Shown here piece after piece: positions 32,501 through 38,964 of a stretch of DNA of 64,000 bases. A program made the translations under genes and the position numbers. Source of the stretch: Jiangella aurantiaca (GTDB taxonomy: Bacteria; Actinomycetota; Actinomycetes; Jiangellales; Jiangellaceae); NCBI RefSeq assembly GCF_004349105.1, contig NZ_SMLB01000002.1:223958-287957 (forward strand). Direction: 5' to 3'. Positions within the stretch are counted from its first letter, which is position 1; every line of letters begins with the position of its first letter. The notes under the pieces are model-generated. The model searched no databases. It was not told the origin of the DNA and saw only the letters and a list, made by a program, of their open reading frames with translations.

Positions 32501-32945
32501 GCTCGTCACCGGTGACCAGGTACATCAGGGCCTGGGTCATCGCACCGATGCTGTCCGTGTGCTGCCGGCTTCGCATACTCGCGTTGTCGTATGCCGTGCT
32601 GGTCGGCTGCTCGTCCGTCGGGCCCTGGATCGACGCCTTGAAATCCGCGGCCGCGTACCTGGTCTGCGTCATGGCGTCGTAATAGCTCGCCCACGGCTCG
32701 ACACCTGCCAGTACCTGGGTCCGCATGTTCTCGAGGTTGTCGGCCGTGAGGCCGACACCGGGGTGGATGAATCCGTCTTCGCTCGTCGTCTCGTGAATCT
32801 CGACGAGGTCGGCCGGTACCGAGTCTGCACGGATACCCGGACCCCCTGCGACAGCAGCAGGCGACGGCGCGGCCACCAATCCGGTCAGGACCAGCCCCAC
32901 TGTGGCTGACACAGCGCAGAACCGCGATCTCGTGGCTCGCTTCAT
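29526..32945 (-). CDS. Secreted multidomain alginate-lyase-like protein with carbohydrate-binding modules
   Basis: 1139 aa with a Sec signal (RFCAVSATVGLVLTGLVAAPSPA). Domains in order: an alpha/alpha-toroid of the alginate lyase superfamily (about 60-460; FPDAHIHTGVPLYQ, NQHLYGVIG, EHTINGGDVNG); a binding-type beta-sandwich (about 500-620); a putative Ig-like domain (EPYTRTFGVTDSAGNDVSLEL); a FIVAR-like helical piece; an F5/8-type C region (LDFGAGYRFRADAFGW); a second FIVAR-like helix; and a C-terminal CBM-like sandwich. It probably cleaves uronate-containing polysaccharide outside the cell and holds substrate through its modules. A perfect LacI-type palindrome lies 32 bp upstream of the start. 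The substrate is uncertain. Confidence 0.82.
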   Translation of the reverse strand: MKRATRSRFCAVSATVGLVLTGLVAAPSPAAVAGGPGIRADSVPADLVEIHETTSEDGFIHPGVGLTADNLENMRTQVLAGVEPWASYYDAMTQTRYAAADFKASIQGPTDEQPTSTAYDNASMRSRQHTDSIGAMTQALMYLVTGDELFRANALHIIRTWSSLDPTQYQYFPDAHIHTGVPLYQTLVAAEIIRSTEPVHDELDGYDLRWTGRDEQRIESNLIRPVLDTFLYSQNRLWNQHLYGVIGMVAAAIFLDDPELYAERVEWFTVNSTYQSEHTINGGDVNGSLAAIIRTIDADDPLNTYGEDFLQVMEMGRDQAHAEGDIDLLTALARIVNNQGTRVDPLDGTVSTEPDAVSPYEFLDNRILAGGDVFAAFMMGEELPWVDTSGGSGKVAEAYRGRLREPLNELYYQYKYIADVDVETEAPHVAELYEHRDGPLFYYGSSVSNFWNERGSDFTGAEYWVAFPPELAEQDITVPAAGDGPELPLERFGHTLGQGAKHKLDAAGEAFVRLDAKKDDARVAVRRVVWADRTRTALVGVQVRTNGTAILEAARTSNAEPFTTVQLPDTHGRWRYVWFDVDSSKVPSVGDNIVFFRATGGRAHVDVAAVLADANGALTPPVFDDGASLDVVAVAGEPYTRTFGVTDSAGNDVSLELQDAPKGAELSDDGTLTWLPSKKQDRGGHDLVVVASDEQTDTALPVTITVAPDRLAAIDALLAGLDASSSYTTSTWRPVVEAREAASAAAENAGPAEFADLLEDLRLRIDGLELLNPRLSDGTLDFSGLVTSPDLSPAKLAILVDEDNQTFWGDIRRPSVLLDFGAGYRFRADAFGWLARDTFPDRSHGANAYGSNDGTTWTLLTEHVTEGNDVAIETIAVRDEVRDSRFRYLKLQVDEPQGPGIFSMADIRIHGERTEAGLETVVHYARSLDPEDFTATSWAAFDAEITAVEDVMDEPGADKESLIKRVLDAYDLLVAVYRDSFEASDPDVWAPNGSAPSTYTRTIDDSYGRSGTRSLHFTSTDTTYSGSHNLWFRSNKSGSPVMVAPHTTYKVSFWYQLTDYEYGSGLGAYYFIRSYSGGSGVGSDQRNWIRAEDTEPGEWRYFEREYTTEGGSVNNVVIDFGFRGSSGEFRVDDLRVEPA

Positions 32946-32976
32946 TGCACAGTCCTCCCTCGGACATCGACGTCCA

Positions 32977-32990
32977 GGATAACGTTATCC
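32977..32990. promoter_or_regulatory. Perfect LacI-type operator GGATAACGTTATCC
   Basis: 14-bp perfect palindrome with central CG located 32-45 bp upstream of the secreted lyase start, i.e. in its promoter. Ten of its bases recur at 25977-25986. It lies between the lyase and the now-broken divergent LacI gene at 33271, so it was probably autoregulatory; the intact paralogue at 26081 may now act on it. Confidence 0.75.
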
Positions 32991-33270
32991 CGGACGGTAT
33001 CGCAGCAGGTATTGACGGGCAAGGGCTTGGGCGTCGCCAAATGCGTAGCGGATCGTGACGATGATGATGGCGCCTCGGCAGAAGGGGCGCGTTTGTCGAA
33101 GCAAGGGCCCGACCACTGGCCTGGCCCTTCCGTTCCGGGAGGCGATCACCGCCGAAGCGTGCGGCCAGGAAGCACAAGGGCGGCTCGAGGAGTGACGCAT
33201 GCACCGAGGACGCGGTTGCACCACAGGAAATCGATACTCCGCGCCGACTGCTCACGCCTGCCCTTGATCC

Positions 33271-33377
33271 ATGACGACGCGGAAGCCGTATCGCACACGA
33301 TCTTGGCCGACATGGCTCGCGCCGCCCAGGTGTCGGTTCCGACGGTGTCGCGCGTCGTCAGCGACACGCAGTACGTC
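33271..33377 (+). pseudogene. LacI-family regulator, 5' part (frameshifted, interrupted)
   Basis: Starts MTTRKPYRT; a one-base loss then shifts to ILADMARAAQVSVPTVSRV and VSDTQYV, the DNA-binding helices of a LacI protein close to that at 26081. The reading ends where a 4-kb insertion begins (33378). The continuation (VAPELVRRVHEAVVLLGYRPN) is at 37414. It is divergent from the secreted lyase gene and was presumably its dedicated repressor. Confidence 0.85.
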
Positions 33378-33409
33378 TGACGGGACGCCGAGGATCGGTC
33401 CAGGTGCTG

Positions 33410-33455
33410 TGAGAGCCGATTAGTGGGTACAAATCGCAGGATAGGCCCATGGGAG
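33410..33455 (-). mobile_element. Partial IS3 left end
   Basis: TGAGAGCCGATTAGTGGGTA and following bases match the left end of the complete element at 36204 over about 44 bp with few mismatches, in the same orientation. No transposase sequence beyond the orfB C-terminus remains. It may be one half of a composite transposon flanking the kinase/regulator genes. Confidence 0.7.
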
Positions 33456-33773
33456 CCTGACCCGGTTTCCCGGACACGGTGGGTGGGGTGATCATGACCG
33501 GGGACCTCCTGGGTGATCGATAAGGGCTGGCGGACCTGATACGTCGGCTCGTGGTGGCGGGTGCCAGTGACGCGGACGACGGCGTTGCCGCGCTTGGGGT
33601 CGGTGTCGACGATGCGGTGGGCCTGTGTGCGCATCCGATGACCTGACCCGCCGGTAGGGGCTTGGCAGGCCCCTACGCGACGTCCCAGTGGTAGTTGGTG
33701 TCCCACCGTCAGGAGGCCCACACCGCGGCACCGAGGCAGGTGGCTCCGAACAGGACGGGGACTGCTGTTGGGC
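33456..33773. other. Remnant DNA inside the insertion
   Basis: 318 bp without an intact gene. On the minus strand a coding-like stretch reads AHRIVDTDPKRGNAVVRVTG then HHEPTYQVRQPL (around 33525-33640), which I cannot assign. A short hairpin GTAGGGGC/GCCCCTAC (33654-33676) may end the gene at 33774. Confidence 0.35.
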
Positions 33774-34265
33774 TCACGCTTGCTGCTGGGCGCGAACGGT
33801 TTCACGGTCCGGGCTGGTCGCCATGGTCGCCGACGGTGCGGTGCGGGGCCAGGTCCAGGCGTACCGCAGGATGAGGGCGAGAAGGATCACTTCCAGTGCG
33901 ACGCCAAGGCCGTAGAAGTAAAGCCAGGACTCGCCCACCGCGTTGAATGCCGTGACGGGGACGTAGAGCGAAGCCACGATGAGGTTCGCGATGCGGTTCA
34001 CCCTGGCGGGTAGCGTCATCGACAGCACGACCATGAGGATCGGGATGGCCACGAGGGTCAGCGCCGTGGTCGAAAAGGTCTGGGAGAGGTCGAACTCGAA
34101 GACCCTGCCGTCGAGGATGTCTTCGATGACGCCGGGCGTGAAGAAGTTGAGAATGTCCACGTAGACGTACAGGAACATGAAGCTTGTCCACGCTGCGGCG
34201 AGCTTGGCTCTCACCGGGATCGGCTGGTCTTCCAGTGTGGTGGTGGGTTGGGGTGTTCTCATCAT
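33774..34265 (-). CDS. Small integral membrane protein, DUF6326-like
   Basis: 163 aa (two adjacent ATGs at 34265 and 34262). Four predicted TM helices, e.g. LAAAWTSFMFLYVYVDILNFF, STTALTLVAIPILMVVLSM, LIVASLYVPVTAFNAV and GLGVALEVILLALILRYAW. The pattern FLYVYVDILNFFTPGVIEDIL is typical of the DUF6326 group. Divergent from the histidine kinase with 159 bp between, so it is probably the target of that two-component system. Function unknown. Confidence 0.75.
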   Translation of the reverse strand: MMRTPQPTTTLEDQPIPVRAKLAAAWTSFMFLYVYVDILNFFTPGVIEDILDGRVFEFDLSQTFSTTALTLVAIPILMVVLSMTLPARVNRIANLIVASLYVPVTAFNAVGESWLYFYGLGVALEVILLALILRYAWTWPRTAPSATMATSPDRETVRAQQQA

Positions 34266-34424
34266 GGGCTCCGTTGTTGTGCTGAGGATCGGTAGGTCCA
34301 CGATCGCTGAGCCCGGCGGCGGGCACATCGGCCCGGAGGCTGGAGTTCGCCTGGCCGATGGCATGGTCTGTCTCTCGTTCTTTCGGCGGGTACGCCGAGG
34401 CGCGCCGATCCCTAGGCTGGAGCC

Positions 34425-35564
34425 GTGGTCACTGTCCGGCGCTCCATCTGGCATGAGCCGCGGCCTGCTGACGCCCCGCCCATCGGTCGTCTCGACTGGC
34501 TGCTGGTGGGCGTGTTCGCGGCCGCCACCTTGGTCGAGGGCATCGTTCGGCCGGGCTTGGCCTGGCGACCCCTTGTGACGGTGCTCGCCCTGGCGCTTAT
34601 GCCTGCCCTGCTCTGGCGGCGGCGCCGCCCCCTGATAGCCGCCCTGGTCGGGTGGGGCGTCGCCGGGCTGCTCTCGGTCCTCCAGCTGACTGCGCACGCC
34701 GGGGACCTCGGCCTCTACTCCATGATGGCCGTCCTGATCCTGCTCTACTCCCTGGTGCGGTGGGGCTCGGGACGGGAGATGGTCTTGGGGACGGCGTTCG
34801 TGACAGTCGTCGTCGCGCTGGGGATGTACGCCTCCTCCGCGGGCTGGGCCGATGTTTTCGGCGGGAGCGTCCTCTTGCTGTTGTTCGTCGCCCTCGCGGC
34901 GGTGTTCCGCTACCGCGCGGACCTCTGGCACCGCCAACAGCGCGAGATCCGCAATCAGGAGCGGGTGGCGCTGGCGCGAGAGCTGCACGACACCGTGGCC
35001 CACCACGTCTCGGCCATCGCGGTGCAGGCGCAGGCCGGTGGAGTGGTCGCCAGCATCCAGCCTGAGAAGGCTGCCGAGGTTCTGGCCGCGATCGAGGCTG
35101 AAGCGTCGCGAACCCTGGCGGAGATGAGATCCATGGTGCGGGTGCTGCGTGAGGAGGAAGCCGTCGCCTACTCACCGCAGCTGGGTGTCGCGGACCTGCC
35201 TGCTCTGGCGCGCGCCGACGCGACGCCCACCGTCGAGGTCTCGCTGGACGGTTCGTTAGCCCGGCTGGCACGACCCGTGGACGCCGCGCTCTACCGGCTC
35301 GCGCAGGAGTCGCTGACCAACGCCGTACGGCACGCCCGGAGCGCGACCCGCGTCGGGATCGACGTACGCCGGGAGGGCGACGCCGTCAGGCTGCGTGTCA
35401 GCGACGATGGACAGACCGAGCCGGGGCCAGCCCCGGAGCCTGGGTTCGGCCTGCTGGGCATGGCCGAACGCGCCCAGCTCCTCGGCGGATCGCTCTCCGC
35501 GGGGCCGGGGCCCGAAGGTGGCTGGGTGGTCGAGGCCGTGCTGCCGGTGGAGGCGCTGGCATGA
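34425..35564 (+). CDS. Sensor histidine kinase, NarL-partner (HisKA_3) type
   Basis: 379 aa, GTG start at 34425. Four to five TM helices in the first 165 residues with no large extracellular sensor, then the dimerisation/phosphoacceptor motif ARELHDTVAHHVSAIAVQAQ (His188). The ATPase follows with QESLTNAVRHA (N box) and GFGLLGMAERAQLLGG (G box). Its stop overlaps the regulator start by ATGA (35561-35564). Intramembrane-sensing kinases of this type often respond to envelope stress or antibiotics, and here the divergent membrane protein is a likely target. Confidence 0.93.
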   Translation: MVTVRRSIWHEPRPADAPPIGRLDWLLVGVFAAATLVEGIVRPGLAWRPLVTVLALALMPALLWRRRRPLIAALVGWGVAGLLSVLQLTAHAGDLGLYSMMAVLILLYSLVRWGSGREMVLGTAFVTVVVALGMYASSAGWADVFGGSVLLLLFVALAAVFRYRADLWHRQQREIRNQERVALARELHDTVAHHVSAIAVQAQAGGVVASIQPEKAAEVLAAIEAEASRTLAEMRSMVRVLREEEAVAYSPQLGVADLPALARADATPTVEVSLDGSLARLARPVDAALYRLAQESLTNAVRHARSATRVGIDVRREGDAVRLRVSDDGQTEPGPAPEPGFGLLGMAERAQLLGGSLSAGPGPEGGWVVEAVLPVEALA

Positions 35565-36217
35565 GCATCCGTGTCGTCGTAGCCGACGACCAGGACTTGG
35601 TCCGGACCGGGTTGGTGATGATCCTCGGCGCGCAGCCCGATTTCGAGGTCGTGGGGGAGGCAGCAGACGGGCTCGCAGCGCTCGACCTGGCGACCCGGCT
35701 GCGTCCCGATGTCCTCCTCGTCGACATCCGGATGCCCGGGCTCGACGGCGTCGAGGTGACGCGGCGCCTGGCCGGGCCGGACGTGACGGACCCGATGGCG
35801 GTCGTCGTGATCACCACCTTCGACCTCGATGAGTACGTCCTCGGCGCCCTACGCGCCGGCGCCCGCGGCTTCCTGCTCAAAGACGCCGGGCCGGAGCTCC
35901 TCGTGCAGGCCATCCACGCGGCGGCCACCGGGGACGCGCTGATCGCCCCCAGCATCACCCGCCGGCTGCTGGCGACCTTCGCCGACCAGGCGCCGGTAGT
36001 ACCGGTCCAGCCCATCGACCCGCTCACAGAGCGCGAGGAGGAGGTGCTCGCGCTGGTGGCACGGGGCCGGACCAACGCTGAGATCGCCACCGAGCTCTTC
36101 GTCGGCCTGAGCACGGTCAAGACCCACGTCGCATCGTTGATGACCAAGCTCGGCGCCCGCAACCGCGTCGAGATTGCGATGTGGGCACACGACACCAGAC
36201 GCGTGAGAGCCGATTAG
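35561..36217 (+). CDS. NarL/LuxR-family response regulator, 3' end altered by IS3
   Basis: 218 aa. Receiver domain with DD at 9-10, phosphoacceptor Asp55 (LLVDIRMPG) and Lys in FLLKDAG; C-terminal LuxR HTH (LTEREEEVLALVARG then TNAEIATELFVGLSTVKTH). The last four residues and the stop TAG (36215-36217) come from the IS3 end that begins at 36204, so the native C-terminal tail was replaced. The HTH itself is complete and the protein is probably functional. Confidence 0.9.
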   Translation: MSIRVVVADDQDLVRTGLVMILGAQPDFEVVGEAADGLAALDLATRLRPDVLLVDIRMPGLDGVEVTRRLAGPDVTDPMAVVVITTFDLDEYVLGALRAGARGFLLKDAGPELLVQAIHAAATGDALIAPSITRRLLATFADQAPVVPVQPIDPLTEREEEVLALVARGRTNAEIATELFVGLSTVKTHVASLMTKLGARNRVEIAMWAHDTRRVRAD

Positions 36218-37062
36218 TGGGTACAGATCGCAGCGTAGGCCCGTGGGGTTCGGTAGCCCAGCGATGAGTGCGGCCGGTCGTGGTTGTACTCCTCCTTCCA
36301 GTCGCCGATGGTGACCTTGGCGTGGGTCAGGGACCAGAACAGGTGGATGTTGAGGCATTCGTCGCGCAGGCGACCGTTGAAGGACTCGATGAAGGGGTTG
36401 CGCCACGGCTCCCCGGGTGGGATGAACAGCATCCTGGTCCTCGTGCCAGCCCACTCGGCCGGCGCAGCCGCGATCATCTCCGGCCCGTTGTCCAACCGCA
36501 GCACCGCCGGGCCACCACCACCACGAGTGGCCGTGATCCGGTTCAGTTCGGTGGCGAGCACTTCGCCGGTGATGGAGCGCTCGACCAGCCCGCCGAGACA
36601 TTCACGGGTGTGCTCGTCAACCACCGACAGGATCTTGACCGGCCGACCGTCGGTGGTCGAGTCGAACTGGAAGTCGATGGCCCATACCATGTTCGGGCCG
36701 GTCGCGGACGGCACCGACGGCACCGTGGAGGACCCGACCCGCTTGCGGCGACGCTTCACGACCACGCGGAGGCCTTCCTCGCGCCACAGCCGCTGGATCT
36801 TCTTGTGGTTGACGGTCCAGCCCTCACCGCGGGCATCGTGGTAGGCGCGTCGGTGACCCCAGCGGGGATGCTTGCCCGCGTACTCACACAGCCACGCCCG
36901 CAGGGCGGCGTCGGGGTCCTCGACAATCTGGGATGCCGGGGTGTGGCGTTGGGTCGATCGGTGCTGCCCGACCACTCGACACGCGAACCGTTCGCTCACC
37001 TTCAGCGTGCGCTGAAGATGGTTGACGGCCGCGCGTCGACGGGCCGGGCTCAGAAGTTTCCC
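36214..37062 (-). CDS. IS3 transposase OrfB (DDE integrase domain)
   Basis: About 283 codons read in the -1 frame after the shift site. Helical N-part (VSERFACRVVGQHRSTQR), then the rve domain with the DDE triad: Asp in VWAIDFQFD, Asp in LRLDNGPEM and Glu in FIESFNGRLRDECLN. No disabling mutation is seen, so it is probably active. No independent RBS-supported start is evident, so it is likely made as an OrfAB fusion by frameshifting at 37056-37062. Confidence 0.9.
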   Translation of the reverse strand, partial: GKLLSPARRRAAVNHLQRTLKVSERFACRVVGQHRSTQRHTPASQIVEDPDAALRAWLCEYAGKHPRWGHRRAYHDARGEGWTVNHKKIQRLWREEGLRVVVKRRRKRVGSSTVPSVPSATGPNMVWAIDFQFDSTTDGRPVKILSVVDEHTRECLGGLVERSITGEVLATELNRITATRGGGGPAVLRLDNGPEMIAAAPAEWAGTRTRMLFIPPGEPWRNPFIESFNGRLRDECLNIHLFWSLTHAKVTIGDWKEEYNHDRPHSSLGYRTPRAYAAICTH

Positions 37063-37334
37063 TCTGCGATCGCCCGGAGCGCGTCCTTCTCCAACTCGGC
37101 GTCGGCCAGCAGCCGCTTGAGTCGGGCGTTCTCCTTCTCCAGCTCCTTGAGGCGCTTGGCGTCTTCGGCCTTGAGACCCCCGAACTGGTTGCGCCACCGG
37201 AAGTAGGTCTGCTCGCTGACGCCCAGCTGGCGCGCGACTTCGGCGGTATCGGCGCCCTGGGCGAGCAGCCGGTCAGTTTCGGTCAGCTTTCGGACCACCT
37301 GCTCAGGAGTGTGCCGCTTCCTCTTCGTCGACAT
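37050..37334 (-). CDS. IS3 transposase OrfA (HTH, leucine zipper)
   Basis: 94 aa: N-terminal HTH (HTPEQVVRKLTETDRLL then AEVARQLGVSEQTYFRWR) and a coiled coil (RLKELEKENARLKRLLADAE). Near its end the codons GAG GGA AAC form the slippery heptamer GGGAAAC (minus strand, 37056-37062). A -1 slip joins OrfA directly to OrfB (GKLLSPARR), the normal IS3 mechanism for making active transposase. Confidence 0.92.
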   Translation of the reverse strand: MSTKRKRHTPEQVVRKLTETDRLLAQGADTAEVARQLGVSEQTYFRWRNQFGGLKAEDAKRLKELEKENARLKRLLADAELEKDALRAIAEGNF

Positions 37335-37411
37335 GGTGTGAGCCTTCCCGCCCGCTCCCGCGGGCTGCAAGGACTCTCACACCCGATGGACCGGCTTTCC
37401 GGGGTCACGCC

Positions 37412-37519
37412 ACGTCGCACCCGAGCTGGTGCGACGAGTGCACGAGGCGGTGGTGCTCCTTGGCTACCGGCCCAACAGGCCGCTGTGCGGGAGTCCACCG
37501 CCCCAAGGCGGGCGACATG
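37412..37519 (+). pseudogene. LacI-family regulator, 3' remnant beyond the insertion
   Basis: VAPELVRRVHEAVVLLGYRPN continues the HTH region broken at 33377. Almost the whole ligand-binding domain is then missing and the extreme C-terminus AVRESTAPR follows in another frame. So the gene has lost its sensor domain as well as being interrupted. Confidence 0.8.
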
Positions 37520-37552
37520 CGTGCGCTGACCGCTTGTGATAGCCGTCACTAT

Positions 37553-37723
37553 TCAGCCCCGGTGTCCGACGTCCGGCCGGGATACTGACCGACATTTTCC
37601 TTCTCTTCTCGATCTCCTTTCCTGCGCCGGTCGCATGTTCTTCAGCGCGGCGGCACGGGCACGGATCGTGTCGTAGACCTGGCCGCGAGAGTCGTAGGCG
37701 AGGCGGGAAGCCGTCGCCGACAT
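37553..37723 (-). CDS. Possible small protein or gene start, 56 aa
   Basis: ATG 37723 with GGAGG 7 nt upstream. Product begins MSATASRLAYDSRGQVYDTI and is basic and hydrophilic (RARAAALKNMRP). The good RBS and codon pattern suggest real coding, but the end looks like a frame-shifted tail, so this may be the 5' stub of a decayed gene. No family recognised. The rest of 37520-37873 is empty. Confidence 0.35.
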   Translation of the reverse strand: MSATASRLAYDSRGQVYDTIRARAAALKNMRPAQERRSRREGKCRSVSRPDVGHRG

Positions 37724-37873
37724 CCGTCAACCTCCGATCGGAGGGCAGCTGGCCGATCCGGCCAGCCACGGTCCGGGCCGGACGGCGACGGTTCGTAGCA
37801 CCAATGGCGGCCGCCGCAGATCCGGCACAGCGTCCCCAGAACGTGGATGTGAAGTATCGGAGCCCGCAGCGCC

Positions 37874-38908
37874 TCAGCGGGTCACCCGCGGTGTGCTCTC
37901 GCGCACGATCACATGGCCCTTGACGACCGTGGTGCGAGGCGGCGTCGTCCGGGGCAGGACTGTCATGGCGAGCGCTTCCTCGGCGATCTGCTCCCACGGC
38001 ATGTGCACGGTCGTCAGCGACGGCGTGATGTCGCGGAGCGCCTTGATGTCGTCGAAACCGGCGACGGCGACACGGCGCGAGTCGCCCGTATCGCGAAGGA
38101 AGGTCAGCACACCCAGCGCCATGGCGTCGTTGACCGCGAAAATCGCCTCGACATTGACATTCCGCCGTAGGAGCTCCCCGGTCATCGCGTAGGCGGCGTC
38201 ACGGTTGAATTCCCCGACAAGGATCCGGTCTGCCGACACCTCGATGTCCGCGTCCGCCAGGCCGGCGACGAAGCCCTCGGTCCGGTCCCGCTGGGTCATA
38301 CCATGCTTCATCCCTGAGATCACCGCGAACTCGCGATACCCGAGGTCGACCAATGCCGTCGCCATGTCATATCCGCCCTGGCGGTTGGCATAGGTGACCG
38401 TGTCGAACGGCAGCCCTTCCTGAGAGATCAGGACCACTCGACCGCCCTCGTCCTCGTAGTGGCGCAGCGCCTCGATCAGTGCGGGGATCGTCGTGTCGTC
38501 CGCCGCTCGCCCACCGGTGATCACGAGGGTCTCCGGCCGGTGGCTACGGGCCAGATTGACCGCCTCGACGAGATCAGACTGCTCCGTACCCGCCGAGACC
38601 AGCGTGAAGGGCAGACTGCGACGCTGCGTCGCCTTGAGGACCCCGGCGGTGATCGGGTTGGCGAAGTCATCGGGCATGCCCTTGGCGACGAGCATGACAC
38701 CCCGGGACCGACCGCGGGCGACCGCCTGCGCTGCGAGGTTGGTGGTGTACCCGAGGGTCTTGGCCGCCTCGAGCACCCTGGCCCTGTTGGCTTCCCGAAC
38801 ACCACGGTCATTGCCGTTGAGGGCGCGTGACGCGGTGGCCGCCGAGACCCCGGCCAGCCGCGCCACGTCGGCCAGTCGCGCGGCACGCGTAGTTGCCGAG
38901 TCGGTCAT
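37874..38908 (-). CDS. LacI-family transcriptional regulator of the sugar ABC operon
   Basis: 344 aa. HTH RLADVARLAGVSAATASRAL with hinge VLEAAKTLGYTTNLAAQAVARG, then a Peripla_BP_3-type sensor ending GFDDIKALRDITPSLTTVHMPWEQIAEEA and HVIVREST. It is the last gene of a leftward cluster of two permeases, binding protein and dehydrogenase (57 bp after the dehydrogenase), so it likely autoregulates and controls sugar uptake. A CG-centred palindrome upstream of the first permease (43745-43760) is the best operator candidate. Confidence 0.93.
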   Translation of the reverse strand: MTDSATTRAARLADVARLAGVSAATASRALNGNDRGVREANRARVLEAAKTLGYTTNLAAQAVARGRSRGVMLVAKGMPDDFANPITAGVLKATQRRSLPFTLVSAGTEQSDLVEAVNLARSHRPETLVITGGRAADDTTIPALIEALRHYEDEGGRVVLISQEGLPFDTVTYANRQGGYDMATALVDLGYREFAVISGMKHGMTQRDRTEGFVAGLADADIEVSADRILVGEFNRDAAYAMTGELLRRNVNVEAIFAVNDAMALGVLTFLRDTGDSRRVAVAGFDDIKALRDITPSLTTVHMPWEQIAEEALAMTVLPRTTPPRTTVVKGHVIVRESTPRVTR

Positions 38909-38964
38909 CGTGGTCGGTCACCTCCCTGATCAATATTGTGGATTGTCGTCGCTCGCTCGCCCCC

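Larger units (their letters stand above)
36204..37379 (-). mobile_element. Complete IS3-family insertion sequence (1176 bp)
   Basis: Ends TGAGAG (36204) and CTCTCA (37374-37379) are inverted, extending to 7 bp if G36203 and C37380 are counted. It contains overlapping orfA and orfB on the minus strand and inserts into the 3' end of the response regulator. A partial copy with the same left end is at 33410. No obvious short target duplication is visible. Confidence 0.85.
33378..37411. mobile_element. 4.03-kb composite insertion in the LacI gene
   Basis: The LacI coding sequence stops at 33377 and resumes at 37412-37416 with the 5-bp ACGTC repeated on both sides (33373-33377 and 37412-37416), as expected for a target duplication. 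Inside lie an IS3 end fragment (33410-), a DUF6326-type gene, a histidine kinase/response regulator pair and a complete IS3-family copy (36204-37379). The outermost 30 bp on each side belong to neither IS, and I find no clear terminal inverted repeat, so the transposition mechanism is open. Confidence 0.6.

Noticed and set aside
33654..33676. 8-bp GC-rich hairpin considered as a terminator for the gene ending at 33774
   Set aside because: It lies about 100 bp beyond the stop in remnant DNA; only mentioned, not called.
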